Assembly: GCA_018813065.1 (NCBI GenBank)
Contig: JAHJCH010000343.1
Location: 1-37,090 of the forward strand
From: Myxococcota bacterium
GTDB lineage: Bacteria; Myxococcota_A; Bradymonadia; UBA7976; UBA1532
Length of the DNA: 37,090 nt
Reading direction: 5' to 3'
The position numbers were made by a program, and so were the translations under genes. The notes under the pieces were generated by a model that was not told where the DNA came from, did no database searches, and saw only the letters and a program-made list of their open reading frames with translations. Below, piece by piece: positions 16,384 to 26,748 of this stretch (positions are counted from its first letter, which is position 1; each line of letters begins with the position of its first letter).

Positions 16384-18301
16384 GCAGCGCCCCGCGCTTC
16401 GTCTCGTGGAGCTTGAGGGCCACCCTCAGCGCCTCCCCAAACCGCAGCACCCGCCCAGAGATCACGAAGTCCGCCCCGACGTTGCGGCCCGTCTCGACCT
16501 CGCAGGCGCCCTCGCAGGCGGCCAGATCGGCCCCCGGCGGCAGCTGCTCCAGCAGGTTCTCTCGGGTCATCACGAAGTAGCGGCGGCGAGGCAGCCGCGC
16601 CAGCGCCTCTTCGCGGATCAGATCGGTGAGGTAGCTGACCTCTTGGGGGCGGAGCTGGGCTTCATTGCTCAGCTCCAGGATGGCGATGCGGGCGAGGCTC
16701 GGCGCTGAAGCGGGCTGAAGCAGCGCTTGCGCAGGCGCGGCGGCGTTGAGCTTGAACGCCAACGGCGGCGTGACGCTGAAGCGCGGGCGCCGCTCGCGGA
16801 GCTGGAGCTGGAGCGGGAGGTGATCGGCCCCCTGGTAGCGGCGCGCGACGGTGAAGCCCAACCGCGCCTGGCGGCGCTGGCCTGGCAGGAGCGCGCCGAT
16901 CTCCACCGGGGGGTGCGTCACGCGCACATGCGGGGAGGCGCTCTCCAAGGCGATCACCACGTCGTGGGCGACGCCCTCGCCGCTGTTCTCCACCAAGACC
17001 TCCAGCGCGATCAGCTCATTGGGCTCAATCCGCCCGTTGCCGTTGCCCTGGGCGCTCTCTCGCCCGTCATCCCACAGCGCGTGCTGGATGAGCTGGAGCG
17101 TGGGGCGACGCAGCGCCGAGGCGGGGGCCTTGAGGCTGAAGGCGGCGGAGTCAAACCCGGTGTCCTCGCTCAGCCGCGCCTCCAAGGTGATCTCGCCTTG
17201 GGGGAGATCCTCGCGGGCGAACAGCGTCATGCGCCCCAGCCGCGTCTCGCCCGCAGGGATGTCGCCGAGAGACACCCGCCAAGGGGCGTCGAGGTGCGCG
17301 CGCGCGGCCTCGGGGGTTGAGAGGATCGCCACCACGCCCTCAGCGGGGCCTCGCCCCACGTTCTGCGCTTTGATCAGCACGCTGACCTCTTCGCCCGCGT
17401 CGAGGATGCGATCGCCGTTGCCTCCGCTGTCATCGAGGACCAACGTGCCGCGCAGATCGGGCGGCGCGCGCCGCTTGCGATGCTGGGCGATGGCTTGTGC
17501 CACCTGCGCCCGTTGATCAGGATCGAGGCTCAAGCGCAGACGGTGTGACTTGCCCTCATCGCGGATCAGCGCGTCGAAGTGGAAGAGGTGATCCGGGTGG
17601 GCGTTGAGGGTGTTGAGCCAGGCGTGGCCGCTCTTGGAGGTCCGCGCCGTCGCCAGCTCCTTACCCCGCTCGTCCAGCAGGACCGCCTCGACGCGCTGAT
17701 ACGTCCTCACCTGGCAGGCGACGCGCTGATCGTCGGTCATCACGCGGGCGGCGTCGCCATTGATGTCATGGCGCACGCCGCGTTGGCTGTGAGCATAGAG
17801 GGTGTGCCCCAGCGCATAGAGCGCCGAGGCCCCCACGAGCACGGAGACGCCGATAAAGCCCTCATAGTCCTTTGTGCAGTTGGCCTCTGACCATGTCCCA
17901 TCGCGCAGGCAGCCCCGACGCGCGGGATCGTAGTCCGCTGAGGCCGTCGCGCTCTGCGGGAAGCGCTGGGCGATGAGGTAGAGCCCGCCGCTGAGGGCGG
18001 CGAGGCCCCCCGAGAGCAGGTAGGCGCCCAAGAGCCCCTTGACCTCGCCGGTGCGTTGTTGGGCTGGGGTGCGGATCTCAAAGCGGCGGATCTGGCAGAT
18101 GTCATGGCGCTCTACGAGGAGCCGCAGCCGCGCGCCTTCATCCACGACCTCGTGGCTGACGCGGACATGGTCCATCCCAATGACAGTGCGCTCGTGCTCC
18201 TCCTCGACGAGGTGCGTCTGGACGCGGGTGAGCTTGAGCTGCGCGCAGCCAGAGGCGACCAGCGCGCAGAGAGAGAGGGTGATGGGCAAGCCGGGGCGCA
18301 C
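16289..18301 (-). CDS. large lipoprotein with two CARDB-like domains and a FlgO/CsgG-like C-terminal domain
   Basis: The ORF track extends to 18649, but that N-terminus is low-quality. A GTG at 18301 has AGGAG five bases upstream and starts a lipoprotein signal, MRPGLPITLSLCALVASGC, so I use it (670 residues). Residues about 88-110 and 150-168 look like membrane segments (GAYLLSGGLAALSGGLYLI; IGVSVLVGASALYALG). Two beta-sandwich regions follow, each headed by a Gly/Asn/Asp loop (DDSGGNGDRILDAGEE; NGNGRIEPNE) and resembling CARDB-type adhesion modules. The last 110 residues (ARIAILELSN, LPRRRYFVMTRENLLEQL, VGADFVISGRVLRFGEAL) match the FlgO/CsgG/LpoB-like fold found in envelope lipoproteins. 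Its function is unknown; a periplasmic or outer-membrane sensor or scaffold is inference. It lies downstream of the PilZ gene. Confidence 0.72.
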   Translation of the reverse strand: MRPGLPITLSLCALVASGCAQLKLTRVQTHLVEEEHERTVIGMDHVRVSHEVVDEGARLRLLVERHDICQIRRFEIRTPAQQRTGEVKGLLGAYLLSGGLAALSGGLYLIAQRFPQSATASADYDPARRGCLRDGTWSEANCTKDYEGFIGVSVLVGASALYALGHTLYAHSQRGVRHDINGDAARVMTDDQRVACQVRTYQRVEAVLLDERGKELATARTSKSGHAWLNTLNAHPDHLFHFDALIRDEGKSHRLRLSLDPDQRAQVAQAIAQHRKRRAPPDLRGTLVLDDSGGNGDRILDAGEEVSVLIKAQNVGRGPAEGVVAILSTPEAARAHLDAPWRVSLGDIPAGETRLGRMTLFAREDLPQGEITLEARLSEDTGFDSAAFSLKAPASALRRPTLQLIQHALWDDGRESAQGNGNGRIEPNELIALEVLVENSGEGVAHDVVIALESASPHVRVTHPPVEIGALLPGQRRQARLGFTVARRYQGADHLPLQLQLRERRPRFSVTPPLAFKLNAAAPAQALLQPASAPSLARIAILELSNEAQLRPQEVSYLTDLIREEALARLPRRRYFVMTRENLLEQLPPGADLAACEGACEVETGRNVGADFVISGRVLRFGEALRVALKLHETKRGALLSAGRASGASVTALEGATVEASRTLLGPLPR

Positions 18302-18306
18302 GGTGT

Positions 18307-18311
18307 CTCCT
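18307..18311 (-). promoter_or_regulatory. ribosome binding site that decides the 18301 GTG start
   Basis: On the minus strand AGGAG is followed by ACACC and GTG. This spacing, together with the lipoprotein signal that starts at the GTG, rejects the 116-codon N-terminal extension of the ORF track. Confidence 0.75.
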
Positions 18312-18407
18312 GTGGCGCGTCGCGCCGCGTTGAGCGCGCTGTTGGATCTCGGGGGAGGATCGGGGGCGGCGCGCCCGCGTGCAAGAGCGTGACCGTTTTT
18401 GGCGGGA

Positions 18408-18716
18408 TCAGCCGTTGAGGTAAGCCTCAAAGCGGCGGCGGGCCTGGGGGTTGATGTACTTAAAGCGAAAGCTGCGGCTGTGGTCCCCCTCGCCGCGCAG
18501 CTCGCCCAGGGCGCGGATCGGCTGCGGCCCGTCAGGGAGGTGAAACTGAAGCCAGGCGTGTTGCCCCTTGGCCCACCCCTGCCCAGGGAGCTGGCTGATC
18601 CGCATCCCCTCCGCGCTGAGATCCTCGCTGACACACAGGCAGCGCTCACGCTCGCTGAGGATGTGATCGACGAAGAGCTTGATCTCTCTACGACCGGTTG
18701 TCCGACGATCTCTCAC
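18408..18716 (-). CDS. PilZ domain protein (c-di-GMP receptor)
   Basis: This small single-domain protein has 102 residues from the GTG at 18716, which has AAGGGGG a few bases upstream. The ATG at 18758 in the ORF track is preceded by pyrimidines and falls inside an inverted repeat. Both c-di-GMP contacts of PilZ are visible: the RxxxR motif within RRTTGRRE near the N-terminus, and the DxSxxG motif as DLSAEG. A beta-barrel pattern follows (GQHAWLQFHL, FRFKYINPQARRRFEAYL). It is probably a cytoplasmic c-di-GMP-responsive adaptor affecting motility, pili or envelope. It is cotranscribed with, or just upstream of, the FlgO-like lipoprotein gene (106-base gap). Confidence 0.85.
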   Translation of the reverse strand: MRDRRTTGRREIKLFVDHILSERERCLCVSEDLSAEGMRISQLPGQGWAKGQHAWLQFHLPDGPQPIRALGELRGEGDHSRSFRFKYINPQARRRFEAYLNG

Positions 18717-18735
18717 ATTGTCCCCCTTAGGCTTA

Positions 18736-18759
18736 CATGTCGCACTATGTGCCGACATG
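18736..18759. promoter_or_regulatory. inverted repeat upstream of the PilZ gene, candidate operator
   Basis: CATGTCG, a ten-base spacer (CACTATGTGC), then CGACATG form a perfect 7-bp dyad with a spacer that is itself partly symmetric (CAC/GTG). It ends about 20 bases before the GTG start of the PilZ gene, where an operator or leader hairpin would sit. No regulator can be named. Confidence 0.45.
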
Positions 18760-18801
18760 AAGGGGGTTTCAAGATAAAATACGACCTGTATTTTTGGGGG
18801 C

Positions 18802-18828
18802 GTGGTGGGCGTGGTGGGCGTGGTGGGC
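18802..18828. repeat. 9-bp tandem repeat, three units
   Basis: GTGGTGGGC is repeated three times in the 139-bp gap between the end of atpB and the PilZ gene. It is preceded by TTTTTGGGGG. It could contribute to transcription termination after atpB on the minus strand, but no hairpin is obvious. Confidence 0.8.
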
Positions 18829-18855
18829 GAGCCTGTTCATCAGGCAGGGGCAGGT

Positions 18856-19710
18856 TCAGTGCGCGGCGGCCTGGCCGTGCTCCTCGTGATGGTGCTTTTC
18901 GATGGCGAGGCCAATATAAACAACGCTGAGCAGGCAAAACACCAAGGTCTGCACGATGCAGACGATCAGCCCCAATACCATGATGGGGATCGGCACGATT
19001 AAGGGCACCAAGCCCAAGAAGATCGCCAAGACTGTGTGATCCCCCACCATGTTCCCCATCAAGCGCAGCGAGAGGCTCATCGGGCGGGCAAGGTGGCTGA
19101 TAACCTCGATGGGGAACATCAGCGGCGCCAACCACCAAATCGGCCCCATCAGATGCTTGACGTGCTCGATCCCGTTGGTCCTCCAGCCGTAGAGGTGCGT
19201 GGCGACGAAGATGATGATCGCCGCCGCCGCCGTGGTGCTCAGCACGCTGGTGGCGGGCTGGAGGCCTGGGACGAGGCCGAGGAGGTTGGAGGTCAGGATG
19301 AACAAGGCCATCGTGCCGATGAGGGGCAAGAACTGCTTGGCGGCCTTCTCGCCCATGATCGGCGTCATCATCCCCAGGGCCGCCTCAAGGATAAGCTCGA
19401 CGAAGGCGCGCACGCCCACGGTGTCCTCGGGGATGATCCCCGCGTCCTTCGCCGCCGCCAGCCGGGCGTTGTACGCTGTGGCCATCTTATAGAGCAGGCC
19501 AAAGACGACGAGGCTCATGATCACATGGGACAAGCCCAAGGAGTGGCCCCCAAAGATCCCCGCGCCGAGGACCTGGTTAAGCCACTGATCAGCGGCGTGG
19601 ACGCCGGGGATGACGTGCAGCCAAGTCTCATGGCCCTCCATCGCGCCGCCGCTCGCCATCGCGGAGGCGGGCAGGAGGGACGCGGTGATCAAGCCGAGGA
19701 ATGCGCGCAT
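18856..19710 (-). CDS. atpB: F-type ATP synthase subunit a
   Basis: The 284-residue polytopic membrane protein carries the subunit a signature SLSLRLMGNMVGDH, whose Arg faces the c-ring carboxylate, together with FILTSNLLGLVPG and the C-terminal QTLVFCLLSVVYIGLAIEKH. It forms the half-channels for ion flow through F0. The N-terminus (MRAFLGLITASLLPASAMA) looks like a cleavable signal peptide, a feature known in some AtpB proteins. The ATG follows AGGAGAAACC. It is the last gene of the atpZ-atpI-atpB set downstream of gyrA. Subunit c (atpE), which usually follows atpB, cannot fit in the 139-base gap downstream and must be elsewhere. Confidence 0.96.
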   Translation of the reverse strand: MRAFLGLITASLLPASAMASGGAMEGHETWLHVIPGVHAADQWLNQVLGAGIFGGHSLGLSHVIMSLVVFGLLYKMATAYNARLAAAKDAGIIPEDTVGVRAFVELILEAALGMMTPIMGEKAAKQFLPLIGTMALFILTSNLLGLVPGLQPATSVLSTTAAAAIIIFVATHLYGWRTNGIEHVKHLMGPIWWLAPLMFPIEVISHLARPMSLSLRLMGNMVGDHTVLAIFLGLVPLIVPIPIMVLGLIVCIVQTLVFCLLSVVYIGLAIEKHHHEEHGQAAAH

Positions 19711-19738
19711 AGGTTTCTCCTAGCTGTGCTCTAAGGGG

Positions 19739-20110
19739 TCAGGCGCCGCCGCGCGCCGGCGAGGGGCCGATGAGCGCGCCGAGGAGGATGGCGAGGAGGA
19801 CCACGGAGAGGCCCGCCATCAAGGCCAGCGGGTGCGTAGGCAGCCCCAGCGTGACGCCAAAGATGATCCCGATGAAGAGGGTGAACTTAAGCATAAACAG
19901 GCCGACGAGGCGGCCCTTGGAGCGCGCGTCGCCTTCGAGCAGGCGAGCGCCGAGGCGGCTCAAGAGCCAGAGGTTGCCCACCGCCAGGGCGGCCCCCAAG
20001 CCAAAGCCCAGCGCGACTTGGAGGCCCATAAGGGCGCTGATGATCAAGCCGATGAGGCTCAAGCCCGTCGCGGTGAGCGTGATCCAGCGCAGGAAGCGAG
20101 TGTCCATCAT
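19739..20110 (-). CDS. atpI: AtpI-like ATP synthase assembly protein
   Basis: The ORF track begins at 20188, but the ATG at 20110 overlaps the stop of atpZ (ATGA) and starts MMDTRFLRWITL, giving 123 residues. Four hydrophobic segments are seen: TLTATGLSLIGLIISALMG, VALGFGLGAALAVGNLWLL, FMLKFTLFIGIIFGVTLGL and LMAGLSVVLLAILLGALIG. Size, topology and position between atpZ and atpB match the ATP synthase I family, which helps assemble the c-ring or transports Mg2+ in some species. Sequence conservation in this family is low, so the call rests largely on context. Confidence 0.75.
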   Translation of the reverse strand: MMDTRFLRWITLTATGLSLIGLIISALMGLQVALGFGLGAALAVGNLWLLSRLGARLLEGDARSKGRLVGLFMLKFTLFIGIIFGVTLGLPTHPLALMAGLSVVLLAILLGALIGPSPARGGA

Positions 20111-20319
20111 CTGACCTTGTTGGCGGCTCGGATGAGGGCGCGCAGGCCCGCGATGAAGCCCAAGATGACCCCGATGGTGGAGCCCCAAGGCGCCCCGCCC
20201 CAGCGGCCCTCGATCCAGGCGCCGCCGAGGTAGCCCAAGGCCACGGAGATGCCCATCTCCAAGCCGAGGCTGGCGAGCTGGGCGCTCTTCCAGGGGTGCT
20301 GATCTGGCTCAGGCTTCAT
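20107..20319 (-). CDS. atpZ: AtpZ/AtpI family small membrane protein
   Basis: The 70-residue protein has two hydrophobic segments (LGLEMGISVALGYLGGAWIE and GSTIGVILGFIAGLRALIRA) with the Gly-rich pattern of the AtpZ/AtpI family. AtpZ and AtpI form a membrane complex linked to Mg2+/Ca2+ transport and F0 assembly in organisms where studied. It is the first gene of the atp set, 71 bases downstream of gyrA, and overlaps atpI by four bases. A TATAAG hexamer lies in the gyrA-atpZ gap on this strand as a possible -10, without a good -35. Confidence 0.82.
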   Translation of the reverse strand: MKPEPDQHPWKSAQLASLGLEMGISVALGYLGGAWIEGRWGGAPWGSTIGVILGFIAGLRALIRAANKVR

Positions 20320-20390
20320 CGCATGGGCGTCCGGTCGGGTTTGGGCGCCGCCTTATAGCAGAGTTCGGGCGGGGAGGGCAGGGCTTTTAC

Positions 20391-22868
<2,478 letters not shown>

Positions 22869-22939
22869 AAGCAAATCTCCTTTAAAAACAACCTGTTCCA
22901 AGCGAGACTACGCTCCGCTAGGGTACCCTAAAGCTGGAC

Positions 22940-22967
22940 AAATTACTAGATGGCTTATGAATTGCAA
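22940..22967 (-). promoter_or_regulatory. candidate gyrA promoter
   Basis: On the minus strand TTGCAA is followed after 16 bases by TAATTT in the AT-rich 128-bp gap upstream of gyrA. An overlapping alternative is TTTACA-17-TTCATA. The palindrome GGGTACCC (22921-22928) lies between this site and the gyrA ribosome-binding site. Confidence 0.35.
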
Positions 22968-22996
22968 ATAATATATAATGTAAAGCCGGCTGCTGC

Positions 22997-24904
22997 TTAA
23001 AGATCATCACCCAAGAGCCCCAAGATCTCCACCGCTTGACCTTTTAATATCTCCGCGTGGCAGAGCACCGGCAGGGCGGGCCGCGCGTGAAAGAGGCGGC
23101 GGGCCGCGCCCCGCACGGCGCAGGGCGTCAGCAGGACCAAGCGCGCCTCGACGCGCCACAGCGCGTCCAGCGTCTCAAGCAGCTCCGCCAGCTCATCCGC
23201 CTCGATGATCTCACCGCGCCGCAGCGCCTCGACGAGATCTGCGCTCAAGGTCAGCAAGGGCAGCGGGCGATCTGATCCGCGCGTCAGCTGCCCCGCGAGG
23301 GCCACGCGCAGGGCCGCCAAGCGCGCGTCCAGGCTGAGATCGGGGGCCTGGCGGGCCAACAGCTCCAAGATGCCTTTGAGATCGGCGATGGAGATCCCCT
23401 CGCTGACGAGGGCCTGGAGGAGCTGGGCCAGGCGGGTGAGATCCAAGAGCTTGGGGGTGACGGCGCGGGTGAGCGCGGGCTGAAGGCGGGCGAGCCGCTG
23501 GAGCCGATCGGAGAGATCTTGGAGGCTCAGCGACGTGGGCGCTTGGCGCCACAAGGCGCAGAGGCGCTCGACGAGATAATCAGCGGGGCTGAGCCCACGG
23601 GTGCTCTTCACCCAAGCCCCAGGCGGGCCACCGGCGGGGTGGGGCGCGCTGAGCCCAGGCTTGGCGCTGTCAACCCGGAAGCGGTGGCCCACGGGCAACA
23701 CGCCGCGCGCCACGCCCCCGCCGTAGATCTCGATCTGATACGCCGCCTCAGCCTCAACGGTGACCGTCACCGCCACCTCCTCCAGCCGCAGCCCCTCCGC
23801 CAGCAGCCGCACGCGCGCCTCCTCGATGATCTCCCTGGGCGTGCGCGGGGCCAAGGCGGCCACCGCCTCGGGCAGCAGCGACAGCCCCACGGCGGGGCGC
23901 GCGGCTTGATCGAAGAGGCCAAGGGCGCGGCTGGCCCTGGGGCGCCCCTGAGAGGCCGCCAGGGCCGCCAACAAGGCGGCGAAGAGGAGCGGCGGGGCGG
24001 GGAGGCCGGGGAGGAGCGCGAGGGCCATGAGGGCCAGCGAGGTCAACGCCAGCGGCTGACCGTCGAGGATAAGCTGACGCCCCAGCGCGACGCCCAGCTC
24101 CTCGCCGCCGGGGGTGCGGGCGCGGGTGACGAGGGCGGCGGCGGCGGTGGCGGTGAGGGTGGCGGGGAGCTGGGCGAGGAGGCCATCGCCGATGGTCAGG
24201 CGGGTATAGAGATCCAGGGCGTCCCCCGTCGCCAGCCCATCACGCAGCGCGCCGAGGGCCAAGCCGCCCAAGGCGTTGATGCCCACGATCACCAGCCCGG
24301 CGATGGCGTCGCCCTTGACGAACTTCATCGCCCCATCGAGCGCGCCGTAGAGGTGGGTCTCCTCGGCGAGCCCCTCGCGGTGGCTGCGCGCGGCCTCGGC
24401 GTCGATCAGCCCCCCCCGCACCTCCGCGTCGATGGCCTGCTGCTGCCCTGGCAGCCCATCCAAGGCGAAGCGGGCCGCCACCTGGGCCACGCGCTCGGCG
24501 CCCTTGGCGATGACCAGATATTGAACGGTGATCAGCAACCCGAAGATCACCCCGCCGACGACCAGCTCTCCGCCGACCACCACGTCACCGAAGGCTTGAA
24601 CCAGCGTCGTGCCGCGCCCCTCGCTGAGGATGAGGCGGGTGGTGGAGATGTTGAGCGCCAAGCGCAGCAGCGTGCTGAGGAGCAGCAGGGTGGGGAAGGT
24701 GCCCAGATCGAGGGGGGCGCGGGCACGCAGGGCGACGAAGAGGAGGAGCGCGGAGGCCCCGAACTGGAGGGCGAGGAGGGTGTCGAGCAGCGGGGCGGGG
24801 GCGGGGAAGAGGATCAGCGCCAAGGCGCCGATGACCCCCAGGCCGATCGGGATCTCAGAGCGCGCCGCCAAGGGGGCGCGTCGCCCTCGCGGCCACACGC
24901 TCAC
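22997..24904 (-). CDS. FHIPEP-family type III export gate protein (FlhA/SctV-like)
   Basis: The 635-residue protein has an N-terminal membrane half of about eight helices and a cytoplasmic C-terminal half. The FHIPEP region is recognisable as LRLALNISTTRLIL and ARFALDGLPGQQQAIDAEV, with the conserved charged helix between them. The C-terminal part ends with the ring-domain pattern (HARPALPVLCHAEIL, VEILGLLG). FlhA and SctV form the nonameric export gate of flagella and injectisomes. No other type III or flagellar gene is in the window, so the gene is isolated here. Its GTG start at 24904 overlaps the predicted pilin stop (GTGA), implying translational coupling. It is slightly shorter than usual (about 690). 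It could serve a distant secretion cluster or a different export task. Confidence 0.85.
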   Translation of the reverse strand: MSVWPRGRRAPLAARSEIPIGLGVIGALALILFPAPAPLLDTLLALQFGASALLLFVALRARAPLDLGTFPTLLLLSTLLRLALNISTTRLILSEGRGTTLVQAFGDVVVGGELVVGGVIFGLLITVQYLVIAKGAERVAQVAARFALDGLPGQQQAIDAEVRGGLIDAEAARSHREGLAEETHLYGALDGAMKFVKGDAIAGLVIVGINALGGLALGALRDGLATGDALDLYTRLTIGDGLLAQLPATLTATAAAALVTRARTPGGEELGVALGRQLILDGQPLALTSLALMALALLPGLPAPPLLFAALLAALAASQGRPRASRALGLFDQAARPAVGLSLLPEAVAALAPRTPREIIEEARVRLLAEGLRLEEVAVTVTVEAEAAYQIEIYGGGVARGVLPVGHRFRVDSAKPGLSAPHPAGGPPGAWVKSTRGLSPADYLVERLCALWRQAPTSLSLQDLSDRLQRLARLQPALTRAVTPKLLDLTRLAQLLQALVSEGISIADLKGILELLARQAPDLSLDARLAALRVALAGQLTRGSDRPLPLLTLSADLVEALRRGEIIEADELAELLETLDALWRVEARLVLLTPCAVRGAARRLFHARPALPVLCHAEILKGQAVEILGLLGDDL

Positions 24905-25438
24905 TCTGTGGGTTGAAACTTATAGAGCCCCGCGCCGCCCTTGAGGCCGTTGTCCAGATCCACGAAGCCGATCCGCTCAAAAGTGCTGTAGCTGTTATCG
25001 CAGTCGAGGTTGCCCAAGGCCCGCGCGGTGAACTCGGCCTCGACGCCTTGGCCTTGGCTCTCGAAACTCATACCAGTAGTAATGGGGATCATCGACGGAG
25101 AACTGGAGCATCTGCCAAGTGTTGTGCTTCCACTGGCTGAAGTCGGGGGCGCACTGGGTCTGGCCCGCCACGGCGCAGCAGGCGTTGGTGATGGGGGTCG
25201 TCGGGGCGGTGGGCGGGAACTCCTTACGCGCGACCTCACCGCGCTGCGTGACCGTATCGCCCTGATATGAGGTCAAGGCGCCGTCGAACATCTTGCGGAC
25301 ATTCATCAAAGCCTCGGTGGTCTTACTGCGCCGCACGAACTGTTGAAAGACAGGGAGCGAGATCGCCGCCAAGATCCCGATAATCGCGACGACGATCATC
25401 AACTCGATGAGTGTAAAGCCGCGTGTTTGGCGAAGCAT
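24901..25438 (-). CDS. type IV pilin, reading frame interrupted by one extra base
   Basis: The ATG at 25438 starts [20 protein letters not shown], a textbook prepilin leader with Gly before the cleavage site, Phe at +1 and Glu at +5. The mature part continues to a region WKHNTWQML and HYYWY. At 25069 the frame changes: the original frame runs to a stop at 24995 with a basic, non-pilin tail ([15 protein letters not shown]). Skipping one base gives [18 protein letters not shown], then [17 protein letters not shown] and a stop at 24901. That composite looks like an authentic major-pilin C-terminus, so a single inserted base breaks the gene. It may be real (inactivation, phase variation or recoding) or a sequence error; the site is not a homopolymer. 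The corrected stop overlaps the start of the FHIPEP gene. Confidence 0.85.
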
Positions 25439-25680
25439 ATTTTCAAGCTCCCGTGAAAAAATATCACACAAACGTAACGGATTTTTCTACAAAATCAACT
25501 TAAAAAACGGACATTTGAGCCGCGCGCGTTGTTCATCGACCGCGCCCTCGTGGGGAACGGTCGCGTGGATCAAGGCGGGCGTGTAATATCCGGCGGCCCG
25601 ATGCCCTCGTGGCGACGTGGGCGCGGAATTTTCGCCTCCCCTGCCGGGTTGAGCGGTCGCCGCGATGATCCCCTTTGACG

Positions 25681-26748
25681 ATGAGGCGCCCCATCTCCAC
25701 CGCCCCCCACATCAGCAAGCGCCGTCACGCCCGCTACCTCGCCGCCGCGCTGCTCTCCCTCGGCGTCCACACCTTGGCCTTGCTCCCGGTGGCGCGCTGG
25801 GCGCTCAAGCCCCTGGAGCCGCGCCCCAACGCCGAGGCGGAGGCCCTCTCGCTGCTCAGCGAAGAGGACGTCGCGCGGCTGCTCAAGAAGCGCCACCCGC
25901 TGCTCAAGAAGCGCGAGGAGGAGGAGGAGGCAGAGGCGCGTGAGCTGAAGGGTCAGATCGTGGAGATCGCGCCGCCGGACGTAGAGGAAAAACCAAAAGA
26001 CGCGCGGCTCCTCTCAGAGTACGACAGCGCGGTGAAGCGTGAGCAGGTCAGCGTCCATCGCAGGCCGCCAAAGAAGAAGCGGGCCGCGCAGACCGCGCAG
26101 CGGCAGCCCACGCCCAAGCCGCTTCTCCCTCAGAAAAAACCAAACCAAGACAAGCGCGGTGACCAGAAAGATCCCCAAGCCCGGCCTGAGGTGAAGCCGC
26201 GCGCGACGATGGCCGAGCCGGGTCAAGGCCCCCTCAGCCCGCAGCGCGCCCCCAAGGCGGGGGGCCAGGCGGGCGGCCCTGAGCACTACCAGGCGCTCCT
26301 GCCGCAGACCTCCTCGCGGGAGATCGCGGAGCAGAGCGGCTCGCTCGATCACATCGATGACACGCCGAAGGGGAATGAGACGTTCCTCAACACGCGCGCC
26401 TATAAGTACGCGTGGTTCTTCAACCGCGTAAAGCGTGAGGTGGCCCACCGCTGGGACGCGCTGGGCGCCCATCGCCGCTATGACCCTTATGGGCGGGTCT
26501 TTGGCGTGCGCGATCGGCTCACCGTCGTGCAGGTCGTCCTCGATCCGGCGGGCGGCTTAGAGGAGATCTTCATCCTGGAGCGCTCCGGCGCGGCCCACCT
26601 CGATGAGTCGGCGATCCAGGCGTTTAAGGACGCCCAGCCCTTCCCCAACCCGCCGCTGGGGCTGCGCGGAGAGGATGGCCGGGTGCGCTTTAAGTTCGGG
26701 TTTTATCTAGAGATCGATGGCCGAGGCGGGATGCGCTGGCTGCGCTGA
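25681..26748 (+). CDS. TonB-family energy transducer-like protein
   Basis: The ATG at 25681 is preferred to the TTG at 25675; no clear ribosome-binding site is visible. The product (355 residues) has a basic N-terminus, one membrane segment (YLAAALLSLGVHTLALLPV), and a long charged, Lys/Pro-rich middle with acidic (EEEEAEA) and basic stretches, typical of periplasm-spanning TonB linkers. The C-terminal 95 residues match the TonB C-terminal domain: RYDPYGRVFGVRDRLTVVQVVLDPAGG, LERSGAAHLDESAIQAF and PFPNPP. It would couple inner-membrane motor energy to an outer-membrane or envelope partner. No ExbB/ExbD gene is visible. It converges on ccoG with no gap between their stops. Confidence 0.78.
   Translation: MRRPISTAPHISKRRHARYLAAALLSLGVHTLALLPVARWALKPLEPRPNAEAEALSLLSEEDVARLLKKRHPLLKKREEEEEAEARELKGQIVEIAPPDVEEKPKDARLLSEYDSAVKREQVSVHRRPPKKKRAAQTAQRQPTPKPLLPQKKPNQDKRGDQKDPQARPEVKPRATMAEPGQGPLSPQRAPKAGGQAGGPEHYQALLPQTSSREIAEQSGSLDHIDDTPKGNETFLNTRAYKYAWFFNRVKREVAHRWDALGAHRRYDPYGRVFGVRDRLTVVQVVLDPAGGLEEIFILERSGAAHLDESAIQAFKDAQPFPNPPLGLRGEDGRVRFKFGFYLEIDGRGGMRWLR

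Noticed and set aside
18302-18649. N-terminal extension of the FlgO-like protein in the ORF track
   Set aside because: The extension is antisense-like, overlaps the PilZ gene on the same strand in another frame, and is contradicted by an AGGAG plus lipoprotein signal at 18301.
23519-24916. 465-residue plus-strand ORF opposite the FHIPEP gene
   Set aside because: Its composition (Gly, Arg, Gln, His rich) is typical of an antisense shadow in high-GC DNA, and the minus strand carries a clear FlhA/SctV protein.
24901-25239. 112-residue minus ORF as an independent gene
   Set aside because: Its second half is the natural C-terminus of the pilin in a shifted frame, and its first half is out-of-frame pilin sequence.
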